From Silicimonas sp. (GTDB lineage Bacteria; Pseudomonadota; Alphaproteobacteria; Rhodobacterales; Rhodobacteraceae), in NCBI GenBank assembly GCA_022824525.1, contig JAJDZT010000003.1, forward strand, positions 1 through 40,333: a stretch of 40,333 nucleotides of DNA, in the 5' to 3' direction. The notes under the pieces are model-generated. The model was not told the DNA's origin, searched no databases, and was given only the letters and a program-made list of their open reading frames with translations. The translations under genes and the position numbers were made by a program. Shown in pieces: positions 16,253 through 25,159 of the stretch. Position 1 is the stretch's first letter; every line of letters begins with the position of its first letter.

Positions 16253-17850
16253 GCGGTGACTCCCATTCCATGGTCTTCGCGGATCAAATCAGAGGCCTTT
16301 TCTCCAATCATGATCGCGGCGGCATTGGTGTTGGATGAGATAACCGTGGGCATTATGGAGTTATCCACCACCCGCAGTCCCTCAATCCCGTTAAAGCGCA
16401 GACGGATGTCAACCACGGCCTCCGCGTCAGGGCCCATGCGGCATGTTCCAGCACAATGGTGTGAAGTCTTTGAATGCTCCGAGATGAAGTCAAAGTAGTC
16501 ATCGTCTGTTTTGACATCCGGCCCCGGCAGGCGTTCGGCAAGGACATATTTCTTCAGTGGTCCTTGAGCCATGATCTCTTGTGTCAACTTGAGCCCTTGA
16601 ATCGACATCGCGCGGTCTTGCGGGTCCTGCAAATAGTTCGGATCGATCAGCGGGGCCTTGACTGGGTCGGCGGATTGAAGGCGGACACTGCCTCGCGACC
16701 GGGGACGCAGATAGCACGAATTCAGCGTTACGCCTCCGTTTGGCATGGACGCGACACCGTGTTCGATCCCGGTACCGAGACCAAGGTGGAACTGGATATC
16801 GGGACTTCGCGCGTCAGGGTCGGCATACCAGAAGCCACCGGTCTCGAAGAGCGACGACGCAACCGGACCCTTGCGCGTAAAAATGTACTGGAGGCCTGCG
16901 ATTGCGGCCCATATAGGCTTGGCGTAGCGATCATAGCTGTAGGGACCTGAAAGCTCGGAGATGCAGTACAAGTCCAGGTGGTCCTGAAGGTTTTCACCGA
17001 CCTGCGGCTGGTCATAGACCGGGGTGATTCCGAGTTCGGCAAGGCCATCGGCCGGCCCGATGCCTGAAAGCTGCAAGAGGCGCGGCGAACCGATTGCGCC
17101 GGAAGACAGAACGACTTCGCTTCGAGCCGTCACGCGGCTTCCGTCCATCATCTCGACCCCAGTGGCGCGACCGGCTTCAACAACAATTCGACGAACCTGC
17201 GCGCCCGTGCGAAGGGTCAGATTTGGTCGGTCTTCGTTGGGGGCAAGATAGGCCATCGCTGCAGAGGACCGACGCGCATTGCGCTGGGTCAACTGGTAGA
17301 AACAGACGCCGTCCTGCACTTCGCCATTGATGTCGAGGTTGCGGGGAATGCCCATCGCCTTCGCTGCGTCGAAATAGGCCTCGCAAATCGGGAGCGGCGC
17401 GGAGGGCTGGCTCACCCCAAGTGGTCCGCCCTGCCCGTGATACCGGTTGTCGTAGGTGTCGTTGTCCTCGGCTTTTCGATAGTAGGGCAAGACGTCCTCA
17501 TAGGACCAACCTTCGCAACCCATCTGCCGCCAGTCGTCATAGTCTTGCGCGTTTCCGCGTGTGTAGATCTGGGCGTTGATCGCCGAACCGCCGCCAATGA
17601 CCTTGGCTTGGGTGTAACGGAAGACTTTGTTCTGCATGTGCTTTTGCGGCACCGTGTCCCAACCCCAGGAACCGATACCCTTGGTCATCTTCGCGAATCC
17701 AGCGGGCAAATGGTAGAACGGGTGGCGGTCACGGCCGCCGGCTTCCAGCAAAAGAACTTCAACGCTCGGGTCCTCTGTCACGCGCGCTGCCACTACAGAG
17801 CCGGCAGAGCCGCCGCCGATTACGATGAAATCGAAGCTGTCAGGATTCAT
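16249..17850 (-). CDS. GMC-family oxidoreductase (choline dehydrogenase-like)
   Basis: 533 residues from the ATG at 17850, which overlaps the TGA of the preceding GMC gene (ATGA); an in-frame upstream extension inside that gene is not used. The FAD motif is FIVIGGGSAGSVVAARV, with the second GMC signature GSPRLLQLSGIGP. The C-terminal catalytic region has the His of HHCAGTCRMG and the Asn of SSNTNAAAIMIGEKASDLI, the His/Asn pair used to oxidise an alcohol carbon. It resembles BetA-like alcohol dehydrogenases in general form, but that group contains many substrates (polyols, glycols, choline), and this operon is not a bet operon. It acts next to a second, different GMC enzyme. Electron acceptor unknown. 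Confidence 0.9.
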   Translation of the reverse strand: MNPDSFDFIVIGGGSAGSVVAARVTEDPSVEVLLLEAGGRDRHPFYHLPAGFAKMTKGIGSWGWDTVPQKHMQNKVFRYTQAKVIGGGSAINAQIYTRGNAQDYDDWRQMGCEGWSYEDVLPYYRKAEDNDTYDNRYHGQGGPLGVSQPSAPLPICEAYFDAAKAMGIPRNLDINGEVQDGVCFYQLTQRNARRSSAAMAYLAPNEDRPNLTLRTGAQVRRIVVEAGRATGVEMMDGSRVTARSEVVLSSGAIGSPRLLQLSGIGPADGLAELGITPVYDQPQVGENLQDHLDLYCISELSGPYSYDRYAKPIWAAIAGLQYIFTRKGPVASSLFETGGFWYADPDARSPDIQFHLGLGTGIEHGVASMPNGGVTLNSCYLRPRSRGSVRLQSADPVKAPLIDPNYLQDPQDRAMSIQGLKLTQEIMAQGPLKKYVLAERLPGPDVKTDDDYFDFISEHSKTSHHCAGTCRMGPDAEAVVDIRLRFNGIEGLRVVDNSIMPTVISSNTNAAAIMIGEKASDLIREDHGMGVTA

Positions 17851-19358
17851 GTCGCCTCTCCCAACTCGCCGAATTGGGTGCCGCGGATATGCTCCCCGGT
17901 GCGAAGCGCCAAGGCGGCGATTGTGAGAGCGGGGTTTACCGCGCCGGACGTCGGCAGAATGGAAGCGTCCGTGATGAAAAGGTTCGGGTGATCGTGGCAA
18001 CGCCCGAACGTATTGGTGACGCTGGTCCGGGGATCATTGCCCATCCGAGCCGTTCCGCATTGGTGTGATGGAGTTCTACGATCGAAGGCCTGAGATAAAA
18101 CAACGGGGAAGCCAGCCTTCCGCAATATCTGTTTCAGCTTGGCGACCAGGGCCAGGTGCGTTGCCCAATTCGACCGCTTCCAGTCGAGACGAATTTGATC
18201 ACCTTTCAGCGTCACACGGCTCTCCGGTGACGGCAGATCTTCGGACATGGCGTAGACATCAAGCGACCTTGCAGCGATCCAGTTGGAAAGGAACCGTGGC
18301 AACGGGGTCGTCGCCTTGAGGATTGGCCCGGTAATCTTGCCAAGCATCTGGATATTGCCAAGCGGCGTGCCGTCCGGACCACCGGTCAGGTAGAAATCAT
18401 TCAGCATCAGTGTCTTCTGATAAATTGCCCGGTTCTTGTGGAACGGATGCAGAGCCAATACCGCCGAACAGTTGTGATTCATGAAGTTCCGTCCGACTTG
18501 GTCGGAGCTGTTGGCGAGACCTGTCGGGAAGGCATCGCAAGCTGATCGCAAAAGCAGTGCCGCAGATTGCACTGCACCTGCCGCCAAGACGTAAAGGTCC
18601 GCGGTCACCCTCTCGGAACCATCCGGTCCAGAAACATCGACACCTTCGATACTCCCATCAGCTCGGGCGACAATGCGGTCAACGCATGTGTTGGTTCTCA
18701 GCTTTACGTTGCGATGGGCAAGCGCTGCATCAATTGCGTCCTCGGCATCCATTTTGCCTCGTACGGTGTCGGGATGACCATCCCAGGTGGTATGGCCACC
18801 TGTCATCCAGCGATCGAGATCGACGCCGAGCGGAACGGAAGATGGGTGAAGCCCTTGATCCCTAAACGCTTGCCTGAGCCGCGCAATTTCGGCTTCGTCG
18901 GGAACAGGCGGGTTTGGGTACGGCGCGGAACGGTCAGGTTCCGTGGGGTCGTCACCTGCATGCCCGCGCACGTCGAAAAGTGACTCTGCTTTTGTATAGA
19001 AAGGCTCAATCGCTTCATAAGATATCGGCCAGCCGGGCGTCGTGCCGCCCTGGTGTCGCATCGGCGAAAAGTCTTCGGCACGGTACCGAATCAGAGCCGC
19101 GCCATAAAACTTCGAGTTGCCGCCGACCATGTAGTAGTTGCCAGGACTGAAGGGCCGGTCCTCACCATCAAGCCACATCTCATCCGGACGAAAATGCCCC
19201 GTCCTGAATATCGCGTCGGCGTCTCGGTCCTTTGGAGAGGGCGTCAAACGATCCCCCCGTTCCAGGACCAAGACGCGAGCGCCAGAAGGGGCAAGGGAGG
19301 ACGCGAGCGTCGCGCCGCCCATTCCGGAACCAATTATGATTATATCCCAATCGGCCAT
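17847..19358 (-). CDS. GMC-family oxidoreductase (pyranose oxidase/sugar 3-oxidase-like)
   Basis: 503 residues. The FAD loop is IIIIGSGMGGATLASSL, and NYYMVGGNSKFYGAAL follows where GMC enzymes contact the flavin. The C-terminus has SHQCGTARMG with the catalytic His, then NLFITDASILPTSGAVNPALTIAALALR with the partner Asn. This arrangement is closer to bacterial pyranose 2-oxidase and FAD-dependent glycoside or sugar oxidases than to choline dehydrogenase. Lying directly after a sugar-type ABC importer (five-base gap to the ATPase), it is a good candidate for oxidising a hydroxyl of the imported compound. No Tat or Sec signal is seen, so it is probably cytoplasmic. Confidence 0.85.
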   Translation of the reverse strand: MADWDIIIIGSGMGGATLASSLAPSGARVLVLERGDRLTPSPKDRDADAIFRTGHFRPDEMWLDGEDRPFSPGNYYMVGGNSKFYGAALIRYRAEDFSPMRHQGGTTPGWPISYEAIEPFYTKAESLFDVRGHAGDDPTEPDRSAPYPNPPVPDEAEIARLRQAFRDQGLHPSSVPLGVDLDRWMTGGHTTWDGHPDTVRGKMDAEDAIDAALAHRNVKLRTNTCVDRIVARADGSIEGVDVSGPDGSERVTADLYVLAAGAVQSAALLLRSACDAFPTGLANSSDQVGRNFMNHNCSAVLALHPFHKNRAIYQKTLMLNDFYLTGGPDGTPLGNIQMLGKITGPILKATTPLPRFLSNWIAARSLDVYAMSEDLPSPESRVTLKGDQIRLDWKRSNWATHLALVAKLKQILRKAGFPVVLSQAFDRRTPSHQCGTARMGNDPRTSVTNTFGRCHDHPNLFITDASILPTSGAVNPALTIAALALRTGEHIRGTQFGELGEAT

Positions 19359-19363
19359 TTCGC

Positions 19364-20476
19364 TTACGCTTTGATGCGAGCCTCGGTCTGCGGATCAAAC
19401 GCGACGGCCTTCTCCATGTTAACGGCGAAGTCGAACATTTCATCAACCTGAACAGTCGTGTCGGCTCGCATTCTTGCGATGACGTCCTTGCCACCGAGGG
19501 TCATCGTGACAAACGTATCCGCACCAGAGGGTTCGGTGACGCCCACACGGTTTGCAAGCGTGACGATGCAGTTGGAGTCCCGATCAGCTCCTTCTGGGTC
19601 GGTGATTGCCTCTGGCCGGATGCCGAGGAGGATATCCTTTCCTGCCCACTCGCTCATATTGTCTTGTGCGAAAGCAAGGAGCGCGTCGTCCCCTTCTGCT
19701 CGCGCAACCTTGGCATGAGGTACACCATCGACCATCTCGACCTTGGCCGGGACCACATTCATCGCCGGGCTGCCCATGAAAGTCGCCACGAAGACATTTT
19801 CCGGCGTGTCGTAGATTTCCTTGGGTGTCCCAAGCTGCTGAACATAGCCATCGAACATCACCGCGATGCGGGTTGAAAGCGTCATTGCCTCGATCTGGTC
19901 GTGGGTGACATAGACCACGGTTGTCTTGAGGTTCTGATGCAACTTCTTGATCTCGGTCCGCATGTCGACGCGAAGCTTCGCGTCCAGATTCGAAAGCGGC
20001 TCGTCAAAGAGGAAGACGTCCGGGTTCCGCACAAGTGCACGCCCCATTGCAACTCTCTGACGCTGACCGCCGGAGAGCTGGCCCGGTTTGCGATCGAGGA
20101 GATGATCGATCTGAAGAAGGCTCGCCACATCCTTGAGCGCCTTCTCGCGTTCGGGCTTTGGCGTGCCGTGCATCTCAAGTCCGAAGGTGATGTTCTGGGC
20201 CACAGACATGTTCGGGTAGAGTGCGTAGCTCTGGAACACCATCGCGATGTTGCGCTTTGACGGGTGCACCCCGTTCATAACGCGATCTTTGATGGAGATC
20301 TCGCCAGACGTGATCCCTTCCAGCCCCGCAATCATGTTGAGAAGCGTGGACTTGCCACAGCCCGAAGGACCGACAAGGACGAGAAATTCGCCTTCCTCCA
20401 CCGCGATGTCGACACGGTGCAGGACTTCCACATTTCCGTAGGACTTGGTGACGTGGTTGATATCGAGAAATCCCAT
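19364..20476 (-). CDS. Sugar ABC transporter ATP-binding protein (MalK/UgpC type)
   Basis: 370 residues from the ATG at 20476, which has AAGGA upstream and lies five bases after the permease stop; a longer in-frame reading upstream overlaps the permease and is rejected. Walker A is GPSGCGKST (residues 36-44), signature LSGGQRQRV, Walker B DVFLFDEPLSNLDAKLR, and the H-loop YVTHDQIEAM. The C-terminal regulatory TOBE-type domain covers about residues 240-370 (LGIRPEAI). It powers import with the two permeases and the binding protein of the same operon. The MalK type is used for mono- and oligosaccharides, polyols and glycerol phosphates. Confidence 0.96.
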   Translation of the reverse strand: MGFLDINHVTKSYGNVEVLHRVDIAVEEGEFLVLVGPSGCGKSTLLNMIAGLEGITSGEISIKDRVMNGVHPSKRNIAMVFQSYALYPNMSVAQNITFGLEMHGTPKPEREKALKDVASLLQIDHLLDRKPGQLSGGQRQRVAMGRALVRNPDVFLFDEPLSNLDAKLRVDMRTEIKKLHQNLKTTVVYVTHDQIEAMTLSTRIAVMFDGYVQQLGTPKEIYDTPENVFVATFMGSPAMNVVPAKVEMVDGVPHAKVARAEGDDALLAFAQDNMSEWAGKDILLGIRPEAITDPEGADRDSNCIVTLANRVGVTEPSGADTFVTMTLGGKDVIARMRADTTVQVDEMFDFAVNMEKAVAFDPQTEARIKA

Positions 20477-20481
20477 GGGAC

Positions 20482-21363
20482 TTATCCTTTCACGGAGCCG
20501 GCCATCAAACCGCGGACGAAGAAACGTCCCGCGACGATGTAGACGAGAAGGGTGGGCAGCGCGGCAAGGATCGCGCCTGCGAAATGGACGTTGTATTCCT
20601 TCACCCCGGTCGACGATGACACAAGGTTGTTGAGCGCAACTGTCATCGGGGCTGCGTCCCCCGAAGCAAAGGACGCCCCGAACAGGAAATCGTTCCAGAT
20701 ATTGGTGAACAACCAGATGACGCAAACCACGGTGATCGGCCCCGAGGACGGCAGGAGTATCCGGTAGAAAATCTGGAAGAACCCTGCCCCGTCGATTTGC
20801 GCCGCACGCACCAGTTCCGTCGGGAAAGCCGCGTAGTAGTTGCGAAAATAGAGCGTCGCAAATCCGATGCCGTAGACAACGTGAACGAGGACAAGACCGG
20901 TGGTGGTCCCGGCAATTTCGAGGATCCCAAGGATGCGGGCCATTGGGATCAGGACGATCTGAAACGGAATGAAGCAGGAAAAGAGCATCAATCCAAAGAT
21001 GATCGTGTCCCCCCGAAACCGCCATTTTGTGAGGACGTAGCCATTAAGTGCGCCGATGATCGTACAGATGACGACCGCCGGAACAACCATGCGGATCGAG
21101 TTCCAGAAGTATGGCCGCAGCCCCGTCGGTTCGACGCCGATCTGAGCGGTCGACCATGCAGACAACCACGGCGCAATGGTCCACTCTTGAGGCAAGGCCA
21201 TCATATTGCCGCCTGTGATCTCTGAGAGAGGTTTGACCGAGTTCACCACCATGATGAAGAACGGCAGAAGGTAGAACAGCGCAAAAAGCAGCAGTGTCAG
21301 GTAGACAAAAGTGCGGCCCACTCGGCCAACTGACGCGGCGTTGTCTTGTGTGGCGACGGACAT
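20482..21363 (-). CDS. Sugar ABC transporter permease (MalG type)
   Basis: 293 residues from the ATG at 21363, which shares one base with the stop of the preceding permease (TGATG); a GTG one codon earlier is possible. Six membrane segments are predicted, beginning FVYLTLLLFALFYLLPFFIMVV. The cytoplasmic EAA loop is RAAQIDGAGFFQIFYRILLP, which docks on the ATPase. IWLFTNIWNDFLFG and the overall pattern recall permeases of glucose/mannose-type (Gts) systems. It forms the channel with the MalF-type partner. Confidence 0.94.
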   Translation of the reverse strand: MSVATQDNAASVGRVGRTFVYLTLLLFALFYLLPFFIMVVNSVKPLSEITGGNMMALPQEWTIAPWLSAWSTAQIGVEPTGLRPYFWNSIRMVVPAVVICTIIGALNGYVLTKWRFRGDTIIFGLMLFSCFIPFQIVLIPMARILGILEIAGTTTGLVLVHVVYGIGFATLYFRNYYAAFPTELVRAAQIDGAGFFQIFYRILLPSSGPITVVCVIWLFTNIWNDFLFGASFASGDAAPMTVALNNLVSSSTGVKEYNVHFAGAILAALPTLLVYIVAGRFFVRGLMAGSVKG

Positions 21364-22256
21364 CACTTTTTCTCCCGCAGTTCGGCGTAGAGGTAGGGAA
21401 CCATGATCGCGGCAATGGTCATCAGCATAATCACTGCGGAGGCCGCCCCGATCCCCATCTGGTTTCTGGTGAAGGTGTAGGAATACATGAAGGTCGCAGG
21501 CACGGCCGTTGCGTTGCCGGGCCCGCCGCCTGTCAGGGCGATCACAAGATCGTAGGACTTGATCGCAAGATGGCTGAGGATCACGAAGGCGGAAAGGAAT
21601 GCAGGCCGCAAAAGCGGAATGATGATCCGTCGATAAAGCTGAAAGTTCGAAGCACCATCCATTTGAGCAGCCTTCAGGATTTCATTGTCGATCCCACGCA
21701 GACCAGCGAGGAACATTGCCATGACGAACCCCGATGTCTGCCATACCGCTGCGATGACAATGGTATAGATCGCCATGTCGCGATCCTTGATCCAACCGAA
21801 CTCGAAGCTCTCCCACCCCCAAAGATGCATCGTGTTTTCTATCCCGATGCCGGGGTCAAGAAACCACTTCCACGCCGTTCCGGTCACGATGAACGAGAGC
21901 GCCATCGGGTAGAGAAAGATGGGCCGAAGCACTCCTTCGCCTCGGATCTTCTGGTCGAGGAAAATCGCAAGCAACAGACCGATCAGCGTACAGATCACGA
22001 TGTAGAGCGACGCGAATATCGCCAAGTTCGTGACCGCCGTTTCCCATTCGCGGATGCGGAACAGCTTGGAATAGTTTTCCCATCCTTCCAGGCCATAGCT
22101 CGGCAGCATGCGACTGTCGGTGAAGCTGAGGTAAATGGTGAAGGCAATGAAGCCGTAGACAAAGAGCAGCACGAGCGCGAACGACGGCGCAAGCACCAGC
22201 TTTGGCAGGAATTCCTGCATTCGGGTGCGCATATCGACGGAGCTGTCGCGGGTCAT
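21363..22256 (-). CDS. Sugar ABC transporter permease (MalF type)
   Basis: 297 residues with about six membrane helices, the first in LVLAPSFALVLLFVYGFIAF. The EAA motif KAAQMDGASNFQLYRRIIIP is in the fourth cytoplasmic loop. There is no long periplasmic insertion as in E. coli MalF, consistent with the monosaccharide-type branch. GGGAGG lies six bases upstream of the ATG. It follows the binding-protein gene after a 76-base spacer with a hairpin. Confidence 0.94.
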   Translation of the reverse strand: MTRDSSVDMRTRMQEFLPKLVLAPSFALVLLFVYGFIAFTIYLSFTDSRMLPSYGLEGWENYSKLFRIREWETAVTNLAIFASLYIVICTLIGLLLAIFLDQKIRGEGVLRPIFLYPMALSFIVTGTAWKWFLDPGIGIENTMHLWGWESFEFGWIKDRDMAIYTIVIAAVWQTSGFVMAMFLAGLRGIDNEILKAAQMDGASNFQLYRRIIIPLLRPAFLSAFVILSHLAIKSYDLVIALTGGGPGNATAVPATFMYSYTFTRNQMGIGAASAVIMLMTIAAIMVPYLYAELREKK

Positions 22257-22298
22257 TCCGGGCCTCCCTGTCTTTCGGACAAAATATCAATGGGTTGA

Positions 22299-22319
22299 CG
22301 CGCGAGATTCACCCGCGCG
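22299..22319 (-). repeat. Intercistronic hairpin after the binding-protein gene
   Basis: CGCGCG at 22299-22304 and again at 22314-22319 can pair around a nine-base loop. There is no U-run, so it is more likely an mRNA-stabilising or attenuating hairpin than a terminator. It lies between the binding-protein stop and the first permease, the usual place where such structures raise binding-protein levels over permeases. Confidence 0.45.
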
Positions 22320-22332
22320 CCAGGGTCAGTGA

Positions 22333-23580
22333 TTACTGAGCCAATTCGACAGCCGTCACCATTTCGGAGGCGGCGGTTTCAGCGTCGTACTCACCGTTGA
22401 AGTGCGCGGTGATCACGTCATACATCGCGTTCTGCACGGCCGGCGGGTTCGCGTGGCCGTGAGCCATGGAACCAAAGAGACCGCCGGACGCGGCCGCTTC
22501 GGCCAGTTGAGCCATGCCGAGCTTTCCGCAGGCATCAAACTCAGCGTCCGAAATGTCGGTCCGAGCTGGAACCGAACCCTTCACGGTATTGAACGCCACC
22601 TGGAACTCAGGGCTCATGACGGATGACGCCATGGTGACCTGTGCGCCCATGGCGTCCTTGTCGGTCACGTTGAACATCGCGAACTGGTCAGAGTTGAAGG
22701 TCACAGTGCCTTCTGAGCCCGGAACACGGAAGCACTGGAACTCCTTGCCTGCAGTCTGACCCGCATTGACGAATTCGCCTTTCGCCCAGTCGCCCATGAT
22801 CTGGAACAGAGCTTCACCGTTCACGACCATGGCAGAAGCGAGGTTCCAGTCTCGACCCGAAAAGTTGTCGTCGACAAATCCTCGGAGCGTCTCCATGCGC
22901 TTGAAGGCCTCAACCATATCGGCACCGCCGAGGGCTTCAGGGTCGAGATCGACGAAAGCTGCCTGGTAGAAATCGGGACCGCCAACGCCCATTGCGATGG
23001 AGTCAAAGACTGTGGCCTCCTGCCAAGCCTGACCGCCGTGTGCCAAGGCGACATACCCGGCGTCCTGGGCAGCCTGCATGGCGGCGACAAACTCGTCCCA
23101 AGAGGTAGGTTGTGCGAGACCCAGTTCTTCCATGATCGCAGTGTTGGCCCAAACCCAGTTGGTCGAGTGAACGTTCACCGGGGCAGAGACCCAGCTGCCG
23201 TCATGTTTGGAGAAGTTCTGGAGTGCCGCGGGCACCACGTCGTCCCAGCCCTGCTCTGCAGCCAGGGCGTTCAGGTCAGCAAGCGCCCCTTCGGCAGCCC
23301 AGTCCTGGATCGCAAATCCAAGCATCTGCACAGCTGTCGGCGGATCGCCGGCAGTGACACGCGCCCGAAGAACGGTCATGGCGTCAGAGCCGCCACCACC
23401 TGCAACGGGCATGTCTGTCCAGCCAACGCCCTGGCCTTCGAGATCGCTTTTCAGGACATTCAGCGCGGCGGCTTCGCCACCAGATGTCCACCAGTGCAGC
23501 ACTTCCACGCCGTCAGCGTGGACCATTGCTGTCGTCGACATGAGCGCCACAGCAGCGCCGGTCAGTTTGAACATACGCAT
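22333..23580 (-). CDS. Sugar-type ABC transporter substrate-binding protein
   Basis: 415 residues. A Sec signal peptide (MRMFKLTGAAVALMSTTAMVHA) is predicted to be cleaved after residue 22; no lipobox, so it is a soluble periplasmic protein. The mature start VEVLHWWTSGGEAAAL is characteristic of glucose/mannose-type (GtsA-like) members of extracellular solute-binding family 1. Aromatic residues in ALAHGGQAWQEA and MGDWAKGEF fit sugar stacking. GGGAGGAA precedes the ATG. Hairpins flank the gene on both sides in the mRNA. The substrate is not proven; glucosides, cyclitols or sugar-like diols are all possible given the downstream oxidases. Confidence 0.93.
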   Translation of the reverse strand: MRMFKLTGAAVALMSTTAMVHADGVEVLHWWTSGGEAAALNVLKSDLEGQGVGWTDMPVAGGGGSDAMTVLRARVTAGDPPTAVQMLGFAIQDWAAEGALADLNALAAEQGWDDVVPAALQNFSKHDGSWVSAPVNVHSTNWVWANTAIMEELGLAQPTSWDEFVAAMQAAQDAGYVALAHGGQAWQEATVFDSIAMGVGGPDFYQAAFVDLDPEALGGADMVEAFKRMETLRGFVDDNFSGRDWNLASAMVVNGEALFQIMGDWAKGEFVNAGQTAGKEFQCFRVPGSEGTVTFNSDQFAMFNVTDKDAMGAQVTMASSVMSPEFQVAFNTVKGSVPARTDISDAEFDACGKLGMAQLAEAAASGGLFGSMAHGHANPPAVQNAMYDVITAHFNGEYDAETAASEMVTAVELAQ

Positions 23581-23620
23581 AAGGTTCCTCCCTGGAATTG
23601 TGCGTCTTTCTCATCCAATT

Positions 23621-23638
23621 TCCTGAACATCGTCAGGA
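23621..23638 (-). repeat. Intercistronic hairpin before the binding-protein gene
   Basis: TCCTGA (23621-23626) and TCAGGA (23633-23638) form a perfect six-base stem with a six-base loop. The right arm overlaps the stop codon of the aldehyde dehydrogenase. No U-run follows. With the hairpin at 22299 it brackets the binding-protein message. Confidence 0.45.
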
Positions 23639-25159
23639 GCCATTCACCCAAGGTGCCCGCGTGCGCCCAACGCGCATCACCACGGATTTCACCTCAAGGA
23701 ATTCTTCGAAGCCGTAACGGCCAATCTCGCGTCCTTGTCCGGATTGCTTCATCCCGCCAAAGGCAACTTCAGGATAGCCATCCATCCAGGTATTGGTCCA
23801 AACCGTCCCCGCCTCTGCCCGGCGCGCAAACGCCAAACAGGTATGCACGTCATTGCTCCAGCCCCCCGCCGACAGGCCGTAGACACTGTCGTTCGTGAGC
23901 GCGATCGCCTCGTCCAGTGTCTTGAACGTCAGCACTGACAGGACTGGCCCAAAGACTTCTTCCTGAACGATCCGCATAGAAGACGTGAGCCGCGTCACAA
24001 CGGTCGGCTGGTAAAACTGCGAGCCGACACCCTCCACCTCAAGTGGGGCGCCACCCAGTCGAACGTCGGCCCCCTCGGCGATGGCTTCCTGAACATAGCC
24101 ATCGATTTTCGCCTGATGCTCGGGCGTGACGATGGCACCTACCTGAGTGTCTGGGTTCAGCGGGTTCCCATAAGCGACTCTACGGGACAGCTCGACCACC
24201 TTGGTGGTAAAGGCGTCTGCAATATCCTTGTGCACGATGACCCTGCTCGAAGAGTTGCAGCACTGTCCCACGTTGAAGTGAACACCGAAGGCCACAGCGT
24301 CGGCAGCTGCGTCGAGATCTGCATCCGGAAAGACAACTTGTGCGTTTTTGCCCCCAAGCTCCAAAGCGATCTTCTTGAGTGTGCCGGACGCAATCTGGGA
24401 AATCTTCTTGCCGACGGCAGTCGAGCCCGTGAAGGAAACCATGTCGACATCAGCGTGGGACGTCATAAGGCTGCCTACCGGCATGCCGTAACCAAGCACT
24501 ATGTTGCAGACGCCCGCAGGCATTCCCGCCTCAACCATCAGTTCCGCCAAAAGGGCGGTTGTACTTGGGGTCATCTCGGACGGTTTCACGACGCAGGTAC
24601 AACCAGCGGCCAGCGCAAACGGCAGTTTCTGGCTCAGGATCCAGAACGGAAAATTCCACGGTGTTATGATGGAGACGACACCGATTGGTTCCTTCAGCAC
24701 CATCGCAACCATGTCGTCGCCAAGAGTATTGAGGCTGTCGCCGTGGACTGTCCGGGCAAGAGACGCTGCATAACGCCAGAGGTCAGCCGCCCCACCGACT
24801 TCACCGCGGGATTGATTGATCGGCTTGCCGCTTTCGAGGGTCTCGAGGACTGCAAGCCGTTCCGTGTGCTGTTCGATCAGATCAGCCACTTTCAGAAGGA
24901 CTGCAGCTCTCTCTTTCCCCGGGATCCGGCTCCAACGCCCATCGTCGAATGCCGCTCGCGCGGCCGTGATCGCAGCTTCAGTCTCGGTCTCTCCGCCTTG
25001 GGCGGCGCGGCTCACGACTACTCCATGGGACGGCGACACACGCTCCGACACCGCTCCGTCCGCGCTATCGACCCAAGTGCCATCGATGAAATGCTGCAAC
25101 GCGACAGGCTCTGCAGGCAATGCGATCTCTGCATCGGTTATGACGGTCATGTCGAGCAT
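23633..25159 (-). CDS. NAD(P)-dependent aldehyde dehydrogenase
   Basis: 508 residues from an ATG directly after the crotonase stop; a second ATG nine bases in is possible. Superfamily motifs are complete: TPWNFPFWILSQK and VVKPSEMTP (coenzyme site), FTGSTAVGK, Glu267 in ALELGGKNAQ, catalytic Cys301 in NVGQCCNSS, and EEVFGPVLSV. It oxidises an aldehyde to an acid, presumably one produced by the GMC oxidases or released from a CoA-thioester step in this operon. It resembles betaine-aldehyde/indole-acetaldehyde-type ALDHs, a group too broad for substrate assignment. Confidence 0.92.
   Translation of the reverse strand: MLDMTVITDAEIALPAEPVALQHFIDGTWVDSADGAVSERVSPSHGVVVSRAAQGGETETEAAITAARAAFDDGRWSRIPGKERAAVLLKVADLIEQHTERLAVLETLESGKPINQSRGEVGGAADLWRYAASLARTVHGDSLNTLGDDMVAMVLKEPIGVVSIITPWNFPFWILSQKLPFALAAGCTCVVKPSEMTPSTTALLAELMVEAGMPAGVCNIVLGYGMPVGSLMTSHADVDMVSFTGSTAVGKKISQIASGTLKKIALELGGKNAQVVFPDADLDAAADAVAFGVHFNVGQCCNSSSRVIVHKDIADAFTTKVVELSRRVAYGNPLNPDTQVGAIVTPEHQAKIDGYVQEAIAEGADVRLGGAPLEVEGVGSQFYQPTVVTRLTSSMRIVQEEVFGPVLSVLTFKTLDEAIALTNDSVYGLSAGGWSNDVHTCLAFARRAEAGTVWTNTWMDGYPEVAFGGMKQSGQGREIGRYGFEEFLEVKSVVMRVGRTRAPWVNGS

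Noticed and set aside
16249..25159. Calling the choline-dehydrogenase-like GMC gene betA and the 508-residue ALDH betB
   Set aside because: They are not adjacent, they sit with a sugar-type importer, pyranose-oxidase-like enzyme and CoA-thioester genes, and the families are too broad for a choline assignment.
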